From: Diphasiastrum complanatum
Lineage: Eukaryota; Streptophyta; Lycopodiopsida; Lycopodiales; Lycopodiaceae
Assembly (NCBI GenBank): GCA_029204225.1
Contig: CM055092.1
Location: forward strand, 99,006,871 to 99,070,870
Length of the DNA: 64,000 nucleotides
Direction: 5' to 3'
The first letter of the stretch is position 1. Each line of letters starts with the position of its first letter. A model generated the notes under the pieces. The model saw only the letters and a list, made by a program, of their open reading frames with translations. It did no database searches and was not told the DNA's origin. The position numbers were made by a program, and so were the translations under genes. Of this stretch, positions 10,278-20,677 are shown one piece after another.

Positions 10278-10889
10278 GAAAAGTGAAAATGATGTCTTGT
10301 AATGGATCAGAAGGTGTTGCTTTTCTCTCAATAATGTATCATTAAAGGTGCACTACTAACTCCAATGTGAGACTTGGTGTGAGACCTATCTCACTAGCTC
10401 TACCAATCTCTCTCAAACTAGATCAAAGTCTCATCCCAAGATGGAGCATGGACAAAGTTTGGGTCAACTTGACTCAAGCACTCAAAAGCACTCAAAAACA
10501 TTCACAAAAGACTCAAATACAATTGTATTGCATGAAACTATGTGGCTATGACCTCAAAAAATTGTCTAGATCTCAAATAGACAATATTGGCAAGCTTTCC
10601 CTTGAGTTTTTGGATCAAAAAACAAGAAGTGAGCCTAAATTGATGTGTCTACATAGGTTAGGTGCCCTACCTACATCACTTCGAGGCACATCCAATTGAC
10701 TTGAAATCAATTGCACTAGAAACTACATTTACCAGTTGATTTCCAACATGCAATCAAGCACTCGATTCGGATCTACCTTGGAGAAACACCAACCATTCAA
10801 ATTTTGGTAGATGCAAGTACACTCAAAAAGTCTTGATTTCTAGGCAAACTTTCACATCCAGTTGACATATGCATGGACATCTTAGGCTA
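10278..10889 (-). other. Leader of the left-arm Copia element
   Basis: Non-coding stretch between gag and primer site, matched in inverted orientation at 44003-44430 in the right arm. A plus-strand frame (10367-10699) has no known domain. Confidence 0.6.
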
Positions 10890-10901
10890 GCTCTGATACC
10901 A
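10890..10901 (-). other. Primer binding site of the left-arm Copia element
   Basis: The minus strand reads TGGTATCAGAGC directly after an LTR end in ACA. Matched by 43991-44002 in the right arm. Confidence 0.9.
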
Positions 10902-11330
10902 TGTTGAAATTCACACATGTGGGAGTGCCACAAAGTGTGTTATTGATCTCCTGAGACTTTGTGATTGCACATAGATCACACATAGATTGAAAATCAAGAT
11001 CTATTGCATAAATCTAAGGCAAGAGCACTTTCTACCATGCATAAATCATCAAGACAAGTACATTCACAAGTGTGGATACTTGTACAACTGCCCTTCTCTC
11101 AAGTAGAGAGAAAATCCATGTGAGAAAACTCGAGTAGAGATGTTTTTAAAATAGAGTTTTAAAAAATGAGTCCCAAAGTGATTGTCATGGTTGAGCCATG
11201 CGTGGAAGTGCCATGCATGACTGTTATTTAACCACCTTTCACTAGAAGTGTAATTCTGGAGATTAGCCACGCGTGGCAAATTTCCAAAGAATTCCAAATT
11301 TGGATTAATTTGAATAAGACTTCTTTTGAG
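10902..11330 (-). repeat. 5' LTR of the left-arm Copia element (outer end not resolved)
   Basis: The LTR begins TGTTGAAATTCACAC on the plus strand and shares motifs with the LTR of element E (cacatgtg near the end, a TGATCTCCT block, and CTCAAGTAGAGAGAAAATCC). The outer end cannot be fixed because no partner LTR is seen. The right-arm copy ends at 43990. This copy lacks about 75 bp present at 43645-43735. Confidence 0.65.
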
Positions 11331-12047
11331 ATCTTGAATAAGTGTTGACTAATAATAAAATGATTATTATGTGATCATGATTTTGAACTAAAAATTAAAT
11401 GATCATGATGTCAAATTATTATGCTCTGACGAAATCGTTATGTTCCAAAAATTTGTTGATGAAAAAAAAGCAATGTTATATACATTTGTGTGGTAGCAAA
11501 GATGAATGTATAATCGAACACTATGAAAAAGTGTATTATTATCTCTCATATTATAATGTGAATATATGATGACTATGTGAATATATAATTTGCATGATTG
11601 TGCATGACTATGTGAATATATAATTCGCATGATTGTGGATACTTGATTGTGATGAATTGGAATGTCAACATTGTGGACTGAGCAAACAAAAGTTGAAACC
11701 AACAAGTATATATCTATAATTTTTTTTTCTTTGAAAACAAAAATTATTTCAACCAGAGTGAAGATATGAAGATATTGCTTTAATATATAGATTTTCAGTA
11801 TAGTAAGGATGTTTTAAAAGATAATTATTTTTGAAGTGTATATAAATGATCAACGTATGTTCACTAATTGTTTTATTTGGTCAATCAATTTTAGCTAGAT
11901 CTTTAATAAGATATAGATTGCAGTGAAAGCATTTGATTTAAAATGAATCATAAGTGATTGTCAGATAGAACTCAAGATGAACTTGAAAAATACAAGAATG
12001 CATTATACAGATGCAATAATTATGCAAACTATTATTTTATCATAAAT
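11331..12047. other. AT-rich non-coding stretch, left arm
   Basis: No coding or known motif. It matches 42740-43490 in inverted orientation. Short repeats of the type GTGAATATATAATTTGCATGATTGTGCATGACTA occur near 11570-11640. Confidence 0.5.
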
Positions 12048-12097
12048 GGTTGTGACATATATATATATATGTATACATATATATATATATCACAACC
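12048..12097. repeat. AT-rich palindrome with GGTTGTGA arms
   Basis: GGTTGTGA at 12048-12055 pairs with TCACAACC at 12090-12097 around an alternating AT core, giving a 50-bp near-perfect palindrome. The right-arm equivalent (about 42700-42730) keeps only one arm and a plain AT run. Confidence 0.85.
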
Positions 12098-12139
12098 ATA
12101 CCAAGATTCAAATTCATCAGCTAGTACATCTTGCAACTC

Positions 12140-14450
12140 ATCTTCGCTTAGATGAATTACATCATCAGTACTATAGTAATCAGACCCTCTCAATATTGTC
12201 GTTTGTGTCAGAATTATTCGATTCATTTATAGTATTTTCTATAATATTTAAAAAACTTGGAGATATTTCTATATCCTCATCAACGTCCATGTTTGTGTTG
12301 TCAATATTCAAGTCATCCATTTCATTCTCAATGTATGCATTTTCAAATACATGTCTTGCGTGTGGCTAACTTGAACAACATACCACCACTTGTTGTTTAG
12401 TCGATCTGGTTGAAAAAATTCCTGCACATTTAACAATGTTAAGTTAAAAAGTTTGTTCAAACAATGTCATGGAATTGCAATGAAATAGTGTATATTACTG
12501 ATTATGATTGAGAAAAAATGGATGTCAAACTCATGTAACACACCTGTTCACAGTGACAAGGCAACACCAACGTGTTTGAAAAATCCATGTTTAATGTCTT
12601 GGTTGAATCGATAGCAAAAAATCCACTACGGTCTCTTTTCACGGTTGCATTTGACCCTTGATAATTGATTTTGAACCATTTCACATCAAACAAAAACTAT
12701 TTACCATTTTCACTGAAACACACTTCATATATATCTTGAATAATTCCTACATACTCAAGCTCTCCAGAGATTGGACTTTGGTCTCGTGCACTACTCGGAC
12801 TTTCTTGATTGAAAGATGCCATCACAACACAATCATAAGTTTCTCGTTTCATGTCAACTCGTTCAACGCGATGACGACGACCATATGCCTACATTGCACT
12901 ATACTTTCGATACTGCCACATATTAACTGTAATTAGGACAATAATCAATTTTTATACATGTACATTGTATTTTTACAAAAAAAAAACAATAAAGAAACCT
13001 TCCAATCACATCCTCTTGCAAATTCCCATTCCGTGTCAGATATGACTTATCCCTTCGTATAATTCCAACCACTTATCCATCACTTTAGAATTATAGAGCA
13101 TGAAAGTAGAAAATTTTTCTCTTAGAAAAGGGTCCTTTTCTTAAGAGAACCTATACCTTGGGGTTTTTTGCCTTTTACCTCATTGTTCTCCTCATCATTC
13201 CATAGCCATGGAGTAGATGGATGTATTTGAAGCAAAATTTCAATGACATAGATAAGAGATTCTTGCAGTAACCACCCATCGACCATGCTTCCCTCTAGTC
13301 TTGTCTTTTGACGCACAATCTTTCAAAACTTTCATGAATCTCTCCAAAAAAAACATCTATAAACATTTATTGCAATGATGAGAGCAGTGGTCAATGACAT
13401 AGTAAAAAAATGATGCTAAATACATTGAGGCCACAAAAATCAAAATTGTATATTTTGTACCTTGAGTGCACATAGGACCAACAATATCAATTTTTTGGAC
13501 CAAGTGCACAACCAAATGCACTTGTATGTACAAGATGGAGGTTGGAAAATATCTCTCAAGCATACATACAGCCTCCACTATATCTTCATGTTTTTTTTTC
13601 CACATCTATCTCACAAATCTCCTTGTCACACATCCATCTACATTATATTTGTAGTATATGATCATCATCATATGACTTTATCAAACTTGCATGTAAAATA
13701 AATATGCAATAGCATAAAATGTAAATGAAAGAAATGTAAGTACTTGACAATGGATGCTTATTTGTAAATGGTATTGTGAGTTGATCAATTAGACAACCAC
13801 GAACACACATTGGAAAGATTTACTCATGCATCTTCAAGCAATCAAGAGATCTAAGACCATGAAGTTTTCCTTTTGTTGTGAATGATGTTCGTAGTGAATG
13901 AGCAAAACCAATTGGCGTTCTCATCTCGCAAATGCGTACATACTTGTACTCTTCCTTGGTAAGAATCCAAGGGGCTCTTTGAATGATATGAGTATTTTCA
14001 TCTATACCCAACTTTTGCCAATACTCTTCTTTTGTCTTTGATTCTTGTAGGTCTTGTCTTGCATTAATACTATTTTTTTTGCCCACCAAGTGTTTCCATA
14101 ATGATTCACTCACATTTTTGAATATATCCATATGATCAAGCAAGTGATTGATCAAAAGTTTATTCCAATATGGTAGACAATGAAAGATAGATAGTCTTTT
14201 TATACCATTGATTGGCTTGGTCTCAGATTCAATCTAGAGCTTGTGCCGATCTTCCATGGACATCCTCTTTGGAGGCATCCTTGTTTCCGTCTTTCCTCCT
14301 AATCCCATTCTTTGTGTATTTCGAAATGAATGATTCTCATGCAAGTATTTGCGATGATTTTCATATACAACTTTGCTTAGATAATGTGAGTGTCGAGCAT
14401 CAAATATTCGGTCCACAAATGAGACACGTGTGATATATGGAAGTTGTAAA
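12140..14450 (-). pseudogene. CACTA (En/Spm) TNP2-like transposase, C-terminal half
   Basis: Read on the minus strand, pieces follow the order of plant TNP2 transposases: RHSHYLSKVVYENHRKYL near 14390; DHMDIFKNVSESLWKHLVG and the block ending GLRSLDCLKMHE (14155-13820), matching the conserved region that ends in LKSHDCH; LERYFPTSILYIQVHLVVHLV near 13550, matching the FPPSFFDIMVHL block; RLEGSMVDGWLLQESL near 13290; and a DUF4216-type domain, FDVKWFKINYQG, at 12690-12502. It ends with an acidic tail near 12150. Frames change between pieces and there are stops, so it is dead. The part below 12820 is duplicated inverted at 41277. Confidence 0.88.
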
Positions 14451-14489
14451 ACCTAAAGAAATCAAATGCAATTCATATTACAACTTATA

Positions 14490-14753
14490 AGCCCGAACAT
14501 GCACACCAAGTGTAAACTTTCACATGGTATCAGAGCCATAGTTGTGGGTGTGATTTAGGTGGGCAGTAGCTATAAAGGGCTATGCTTGGAGGGGGAGTGT
14601 TAGAAAGTCTCAAGGCTATAGCCCTTGCACAACACTCTTGGAACACAAATGGACAGGTAGGTTAGTGGTAGAGCACCCCACTGGAATGGGGGAGGTCCTA
14701 GGTTTAATCCCTAGCCCGCCAACCACACACACCAAGAATAAAACATTTTTACA
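14490..14753 (+). mobile_element. Miniature LTR-type retroelement remnant (TRIM-like) with tRNA-like sequence
   Basis: Within about 230 bp there is an LTR end (CTTTCACA, to 14524), an initiator-Met primer site TGGTATCAGAGCC (14525-14537), a polypurine tract GGAGGGGGAG (14588-14597), and an LTR start TGTTAG (14598). The internal part is only about 60 bp, with no coding capacity, as in TRIM elements. The 3' LTR may end near 14753. The 5' LTR is truncated to about 35 bp. CACACCAAG occurs at 14502-14510 and again at 14728-14736, either as LTR sequence in both LTRs or as a target duplication of a SINE. I prefer the TRIM reading because primer site and polypurine tract are in order. Confidence 0.55.
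14651..14719 (+). other. tRNA-like sequence with pol III A and B box matches
   Basis: GTAGGTTAGTGGTAGAGCAC resembles a tRNA D-arm, and GGAGGTCCTAGGTTTAATCCC resembles the variable loop and T-arm. The T stem CTAGG/CCTAG (14698-14702, 14710-14714) is perfect with a 7-nt loop. The anticodon stem CCCCA/GGGGG (14676-14680, 14688-14692) has one mismatch and encloses CTGGAAT, with GGA in the anticodon position and the expected T before it. The acceptor ends do not pair, and there is no long variable arm as a serine tRNA needs, so it is not a working tRNA. It is likely a tRNA-derived promoter segment. Confidence 0.6.
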
Positions 14754-14756
14754 ATT

Positions 14757-15260
14757 CTGCTAACTGAGAGCAGGTTCTTGGTTAGATTTAGTACGTGTAG
14801 AAATTTGGATAGCAACTTGACATCACCCTTCTATATTTCGACCCTTACTGTTCCTTCACCATGGATTGAATGTGATGAGTTGTCTCCTAGTTGCACAACT
14901 CGAGAGTGGGTGAAAGATTTATAATATTTGAACCAGTCTTGGTGGTGAGTCATATGTTGTGTTGCTCCAGAATCGAAATATCAGGAATAGATATCATGTT
15001 GTTCTCCGACCTTGGTCATATGGGCTTGTTGTTGGTACTACTTCTTCTTCTCATTTTTATATTTCAAAGTTTGCAGCCCTTGATTTAATGTCCAGGTCCT
15101 TATAGTATTTGTAGAATAGTTTCTACTTTGGTTGGAAAGATGAAGGATTCAAATTCGACCTTGAGTCAAAATTCAACCTAGAGCCAAAATTCAATCATGG
15201 CTGCATATTGCTTTGGTGATAATGGCTACATCACCTTCTGGCTTGACTTCTGTGCCGTCA
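14757..15260 (-). pseudogene. Copia protease-region fragment
   Basis: A third, more decayed copy of the zinc-knuckle/protease segment seen at 8400-8850. The minus-strand DNA matches across the region of the DSGATQHMT motif (here altered) and the QSQQQ-like linker, but the frame is broken by stops. It ends abruptly on both sides. Confidence 0.7.
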
Positions 15261-15269
15261 ACATAGAAA

Positions 15270-15790
15270 TTGAAATATCTTTGTCTTTTCGAAGAAGAGC
15301 CCGATTTCAATAGAGGTAATCTTTCGATGGATATCCCATTGGAGGAATCATACAATTTGTTTTATAATCTAGAAGATGATGGTTCCATCATCAAAGATAC
15401 CAAGGGAAACATCGTCATCAATAGGATGCATGACCTTGCACTCAAATATTTTGGCCACAACTTATTCCCTCCTTGGGAGCAACAAGACCAAGATGACAGG
15501 AATAAGATACTTGCGATTTTGAATAGTGAGTTTCTTCAATCAAATAGATCTGGGGAGGTGTGGGCATTGACGAATATGTGTATGCATATTCGTCAGAAGC
15601 ATCAATCCTTACGAAGATATGTTAAAATGGCAAAAAAAGGCCGGCATGGGCTTCAAAGAAAGATTGGGCAAAGGTGATACACGAGTCCAAGCATCCCAAT
15701 CCTGATCGCTTCAAACAACAACAAGATCAATCTCTTGGGCCAATCTCACCTTGGTTCGGGTGGGAAATCCAATTTACAAGCCCAATTTCT
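15270..15790 (+). pseudogene. Plant transposase fragment (Transposase_24/Ptta-like)
   Basis: A frame of 135 codons (15270-15677), then a continuation in another frame (WAKVIHESKHPNPDRFKQQQ). The pattern of a charged region, a segment with RNKILAILNSEFLQ and then basic helices recalls the plant En/Spm accessory family annotated as Transposase_24, but similarity is weak by eye. The related piece on the other strand at 16563-16910 supports the assignment. A +1 shift near 15640 ends the frame. Confidence 0.45.
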
Positions 15791-16562
15791 AAGTTTTTCT
15801 TTTTTAGTTTGATTTTATTATAATTATTTTAGATATGTTTTTTTATTACTAATCATGTTTCGTATCTAAATGATTGCATTCGTGTTTTTATAGCAAAGAG
15901 ATTTTGAGAGAAAATACATGAATGTCGATTATAAGATTGGGTACCAACAAGGTTGCAGCTGAATCGTCCCCATCATTAGAGAAAATCTGAACACAAAAGA
16001 GGCCTTTCAAAAGGATACTCTTTATTTTTTTTCTCAACGTAGCTCCTTCAAATTGATTTGTTTTTTTTTTTTAAAAGAACTATAATTTTGCGTCAGGGGC
16101 AGCCCGTAAATAAGCCATTTTATTTGTAGTATAGTATGCAACTCAACAAAAAAACAGTGTAACTTTTGAACGACGATTATGGTGCCATTAGAAATCCCTC
16201 AACGAGAGCTTTTCAATGACCCCCAACATGACCAAGTTCCGAGAAAGAAGTTATGGCCAGTCAAAAGTTTTGGTCGGTCAATGCTTGGTCAACCTGATAT
16301 CTCTTTCAAGTCCAGTTGACCAGTTTGAAACTGGTCGACTGAACTTGAAAGAGGACCACTTTACAGTAGATTTCTGCATGAACCGACAAATCAGTGATTG
16401 TAATATGAATTATAACAAAAACAAGTTCAACTTATGGGTGGAGAGACTTACGAAATGGGCATGAAATGAACCTTGGCCACCATCGCCTAGGTGCAAGGGC
16501 CCTGCCATCTTCGTGCACTTTTTAGCACCCTCTCTTTGTTGCTTGAGATGATCTGAATCTTC
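15791..16562. other. Non-coding stretch with a 53-nt palindrome
   Basis: No gene is supported here. T-rich runs occur at 15790-16080. The notable feature is the hairpin at 16301-16353, listed separately. Confidence 0.5.
16301..16353. repeat. Near-perfect 26-bp-arm palindrome
   Basis: Arms 16301-16326 and 16328-16353 are complementary at 24 of 26 positions around a single G. The two mismatches would be G-T wobbles in RNA. The sequence repeats CCAGTT/AACTGG and TTCAAG/CTTGAA motifs. No partner element is visible. Confidence 0.9.
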
Positions 16563-17573
16563 TCAAAAAATTTTATTTGCAAACTTCCAATCGTATTTGT
16601 GCACGTTGTATGGCCTAGATTTGCCAACTCTCATTGCATCTCGGATCTCTGATTTGCGGTGGCTCCTCACGCTTTCCATGTGTTTTCCCATCCATATTCG
16701 GTCAAATTTCAAATCAGAGGAGGGGACTAGAAATTCTCTATACAACTGGTCAATGACATAATTTTTTTTCTCATCACTTTGTTTGCGCCAATCCTTGAGA
16801 ATGTCCCTGTTGAAGACCACGTGCGTGAGTTGCCTCATGCAAGTGATGACGCGACCACCACGATCATCCTCCACTATGTGCTTTTCCGCATCTACATCAT
16901 AGCATGGCAAGATGTCAGCTGATGGAGAGGTGGCAAAGAGAGTGTCGAAAAGAGTGGGGGAGTTGATTACAATGGGAATGATTTTGGGAGGAGTTTAAAG
17001 GTGATCACGAGAATAGTGGGGAGGGGTATAAAAAGGAGAAGGTTCGGGAGGAGTTTGAGCAAAAGTGTAACCAATAGGGGTTTGAATGGGAGAAAAAATG
17101 GGTGGAGTGGCCTAACAAGAGGGATCACGGTGCCATGGAGACCCCATAGAGGGCGTGGGTATCAAAGAAAGAAAAATGCGAGGACAGAATGTGAGGGTGT
17201 CAGGATAATCAGGTGTGACAGATGCAGGAGTCATAGTATCATGCATCATCTGTGTCAGTCATGAAAAATGTCTCTGGAAAAGTGGATATACATGAGCATC
17301 CTCATGCGCAAGATGACTATCTTATCACGATTATTCTCAATGATGTGACAAACCTTGTCTATATCATACGGCGGTGGGACGGTAGCTAGTGGCGATGTAG
17401 CCATGGGACTGTCTAAGGGGGTGGCCTCCAGTAAGGGAGATGTGGCTTTGGGAGTGTCTATGGGGCTGGCCTCGGGTGTGGGAGATGCCCCGCTGATGGG
17501 AGAATACTGATGTTGTGGGGTGTACGTAGTGTACTAGGGGGGGAATAGGAAAATGGAGGGGGGGGGGGGACTA

Positions 17574-17712
17574 CCGAGGGGGGTGTCGGGATGGGAGATA
17601 GATAGGAGGAGACTATAGGGGAATAGGAATAGGAAAGGAGAGGGGGCGGGAGTACCAAGGGGAGGACAGCCAAGGGGGGGTGTCAGGATGGGAGATAGAT
17701 AGGAGGAGACTA
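17574..17712. repeat. Tandem repeat in the proline-rich region
   Basis: A G-rich unit, GTGTC(G/A)GGATGGGAGATAGATAGG and following bases, occurs at about 17581 and again at 17679, so two copies of roughly 100 bp stand in tandem. They encode the Pro/Ser-rich peptide on the minus strand. Confidence 0.75.
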
Positions 17713-18344
17713 TAGGAGAGTGGGCTCAAAATCCCATGGTGAAACGTGAGCCCATGAAGTACAGTAGAAAGGACAAAACTCAGTGGTAGTGGGTCCAGAG
17801 GGAGGGAGAATGTGAGAGGTGAAAGTGTAGATGCCGAAAATACGAGGTGTGACAGATGCAGGAGTTTCGATATCGTGTGACGTATGTGCTACTTCTTGGG
17901 TCAGTGTATCTCAAAGTACGGACCCCCCATGACAACATGTGTTATGCGGATGTTTAGAACTCACGAGCACATCGAGAATATCAGGCTTATCACCACATCC
18001 TCCACAACAGGAGACACCCAGGTGGCTCCCCCTCCTCTCTTGAGAATGTAGGGAGGAAGAACTGGTAGTAGCACCATGTCGGGTGGAGGTGCGATGTACT
18101 CAACCAATCGAGAGGAGCTACGAGCCTCACGTCGAGTGCTCAATCGCTGTAAGACCCTCTACTGCTGCGAGGAACACAACTGATCAAGATAGCTAATGAG
18201 ATCACTCTCGCTCCCGCGACTATGGCCTGACCTCTGAGTAGGGAATCCATCATCTAACATAATGGGTGCAACGGAATAAGAGGGATAAATACTGCAGACA
18301 ACCAAGGGAAGTCTCAAAAATAGTAAAAAAAAAACATCACCATG

Positions 18345-18348
<4 letters not shown>

Positions 18349-18422
<74 letters not shown>
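18349..18422. repeat. (TC)37 microsatellite
   Basis: An uninterrupted run of 37 TC units. Confidence 0.98.
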
Positions 18423-18425
<3 letters not shown>

Positions 18426-18467
18426 CCGTGGACTTAAAAAAATAGAGTTTGGTGAAACAGATGCCAA

Positions 18468-19136
18468 AAATTTTATGTATACTGACTCATAGCTACAACG
18501 TCAGTACCAGCACATATATTGTCCGTTCACGATCATTTCAAGTTCAAGGAACAATGATGATCCAAATTGAACCACATTTAGGAATAGACATCAATAAGAG
18601 GCTCACTGGCCCCACAAGTGACTCGTATATAACGAGGGGGTGTCTCTTATATGAAGACACAAAAGAGGAGTATGGTGTGTTGGCCCATGGCAGTCCTTGA
18701 ACCTTGCGATTCGTAGCATCAAAGAGAGAAAATGATACTACTACTTTGAACTCAACACTTCAAAGTGGTTACATATGGACACTTGTTTTAATCCAAATAA
18801 ACCTTATGCAACCTTTTAGAGTTATTGAGTTTGAAGTAGCATACACACTCTTCTCATTTCGATGTGGTGAATTATGAGTTCAAGTATGTCAACAGCCTGC
18901 ACACCATATGCCTCTTTGGTGTCGTCATTTTTAGACTAGACACCCAATCGGCACAGACAACTCGATCGAGGAGCCAGTTAGCCCCCTTTGCATCCTCAAT
19001 GGATTCGTGTCATCATTTATATTGTTAGGGTTATGGTTTGTGGTTAATTGGAGATGGAAAAGTGATTTATATGTTGGTATTGCCCTCGTAGCTTTGACTC
19101 AATACCTATAAAAGCTCGGACTATGATACATGACTC
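18468..19136. other. Stretch without recognised features
   Basis: Short frames only (the longest 83 codons at 18449-18700), with no motif I recognise. It lies between the CT tract and the CACTA subterminal repeats. Confidence 0.4.
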
Positions 19137-19388
19137 TAAACCCTAAAACTAAACACACATGAGGAGAAAAAAAGAAAGAACATAGTACAGTGCTAATCAA
19201 AACTCTCGAACCATACAATTATATCCTATTCTAGAATGTCACCACATGCTCCCTCCCTACGACGTTTGGGCTTTCTTGTGGAACTTATCGTCCAACAAGA
19301 AACATTTGAACCATGCCTTTAAAGCAAGAAAACAAGGGCTATACACCTTCCTATAATTGGGAGTGTTGGTTACCTTTAACTCTTTCAC

Positions 19389-19427
<39 letters not shown>

Positions 19428-19430
19428 AAA
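19137..19430. repeat. Direct repeat, copy 1 (partner at 20338)
   Basis: About 280 bp, from CTAAACCCTAAAAC through CACCACATGCTCCCTCCCTAC to a CT run, repeated with scattered differences at 20338-20600. It brackets the 350-bp tandem array. (TC)17 lies at 19391-19425. Confidence 0.9.
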
Positions 19431-20190
19431 ATGTGCATCTACAACAAAAGATAGGAGATAAACGTTTATGTAAAAATTTATGAGCAGAGGTATATAGTCT
19501 ATCATTTATGCACTGGTAACAATCTAGCATATATTAATCTATTTATAAACTGTAACAAATGTATGAGCAGAGGTCAGAATGGACCTCAAAATAAGAGATG
19601 GTATATTGTCTTAAACAGATCTACATATTCTGAGGTCTGTTTCGACCTCAATTGATTCCCACCCCAGTTGATGGATGTATCCATTATCAACAGATTTATA
19701 AATAAAAGTACAGATTTGTTTCTAATATGTGTAGATATGTTTTCATTAAAATTGAATGTAGTCCTACACTACAAAACGTGCATCTACAACAAGAGATAGT
19801 AGATGAAGATTTATGTAAAAATTTATGAGTAGAGGTATATAATCTAGCATATGAGCTGGTAACAATCTAGCATATAATTTGTTTATGAACTATAGCAAAT
19901 GTATGAGTAGAGGTCAGAACAGACCTCAGAATAAGAGATGGTATACTGTCTTAAACAAATCCAGATATTCCGAGGTTTGTTCTGACCTCAACTGATTTCC
20001 ACCCCCGAGTTGATAGATGTACTCATTATCAACTAATTTATAAATAAAATTATAGATTTGTTTCTAAGATGTGTAGATCTATTTTCATAAAACCTAATGT
20101 AAATAAAATTGAATGTATTTCTACACTACAAAATGTGCATCTACAACAAAAGATAGGAGATAAACATTTATGTCAAAAATTATGAGGGTA
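19427..20190. repeat. Tandem array, about 350-bp unit, CACTA subterminal type
   Basis: The unit begins ACAAAA(T/C)GTGCATCTACAACAA at about 19427, 19772 and 20129, so there are just over two copies. The second and third are preceded to give CACTACAAAA (19767-19776 and 20124-20133), the sequence typical of CACTA element ends. The palindromic motif AGGTC-N6-GACCT occurs at 19571-19586, 19633-19648 and 19911-19926, with a one-base variant at 19973-19988. Repeated short motifs next to a TNP2 gene suggest transposase binding sites. Confidence 0.75.
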
Positions 20191-20337
20191 GCATGAATTC
20201 TTTGACTCAATACCTATAATAGCTCGGACTATGATACGGGAACCACACATGCACACACACACATGAATGAATTAAGATCTAACAAATCACAAAACATAAA
20301 TGAATGTCATCATACATGCACATGCACACCCTAAACT

Positions 20338-20600
20338 CTAAAACCTAAACACACATGAGGAGAAAACAAAGAAAGAACATAGTAGATTGCTAATCAAAAC
20401 TCCCGAACTATATAGTTATATCCTATTCCAAAATGTCACCACATGCTCCCTCCCTACGGCATTTGGGCTTTCTCGTGAAACTTATCGTCCAACAAAAAAC
20501 ATTTGAATCACATCTTTATCGGAAGAAAACAAGGGGTACACACCTTCCTAGAATTGGGAGTGTTGGTTACCTTTAACTCTTTCATGATCTCTCTCTCTCT
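20338..20600. repeat. Direct repeat, copy 2
   Basis: Partner of 19137-19430. It ends in a short CT run near 20590-20640. Confidence 0.9.
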
Positions 20601-20677
20601 CTCATGATCTTTCTCTCTCCATATCCCTCGCTCTCTAATTTTGTATTCCATCCATTGTCAACTCCCAAGGTGCACCA

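Larger units (their letters stand above)
16563..18467 (-). pseudogene. Plant transposase-like protein (Transposase_24-like) with proline-rich N-part
   Basis: Reading down from 18467, pieces encode a basic-acidic start interrupted by the CT tract, a region with LISYLDQLCSSQQ, a long Pro/Ser-rich stretch (17458-17830), then CYDVDAEKHIVEDDRGGRV and an ILKDWRKQSDEKKNYVIDQL block followed by WMGKHMESVRSHRKSEIRD (16563-16910). The last part has the DW-x-K, YxREF and R/K-rich spacing of plant Transposase_24 proteins. A second version of the YDxD...HIIE block occurs near 17270-17380, so part of the coding region is duplicated in tandem. Several stops break the frame. This is probably an accessory ORF of a CACTA element. 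Confidence 0.55.

Noticed and set aside
14651-14719. A functional tRNA-Ser(GGA) gene
   Set aside because: The acceptor stem does not pair, there is a mismatch at the anticodon stem end, and the long variable arm of serine tRNAs is absent.
17458-17673. Separate proline-rich protein gene on the minus strand
   Set aside because: It lies inside the transposase-like pseudogene and results from G-rich tandem repeats, so it is treated as part of that gene.
18159-18467. Protein with a long Arg-Glu repeat
   Set aside because: The repeat is the translation of the (TC)37 microsatellite. It is not evidence of a real protein domain.
19132-19150. Interstitial telomere repeat (CTAAACCCTAAA)
   Set aside because: Fewer than two full units, and part of a duplicated subterminal repeat.
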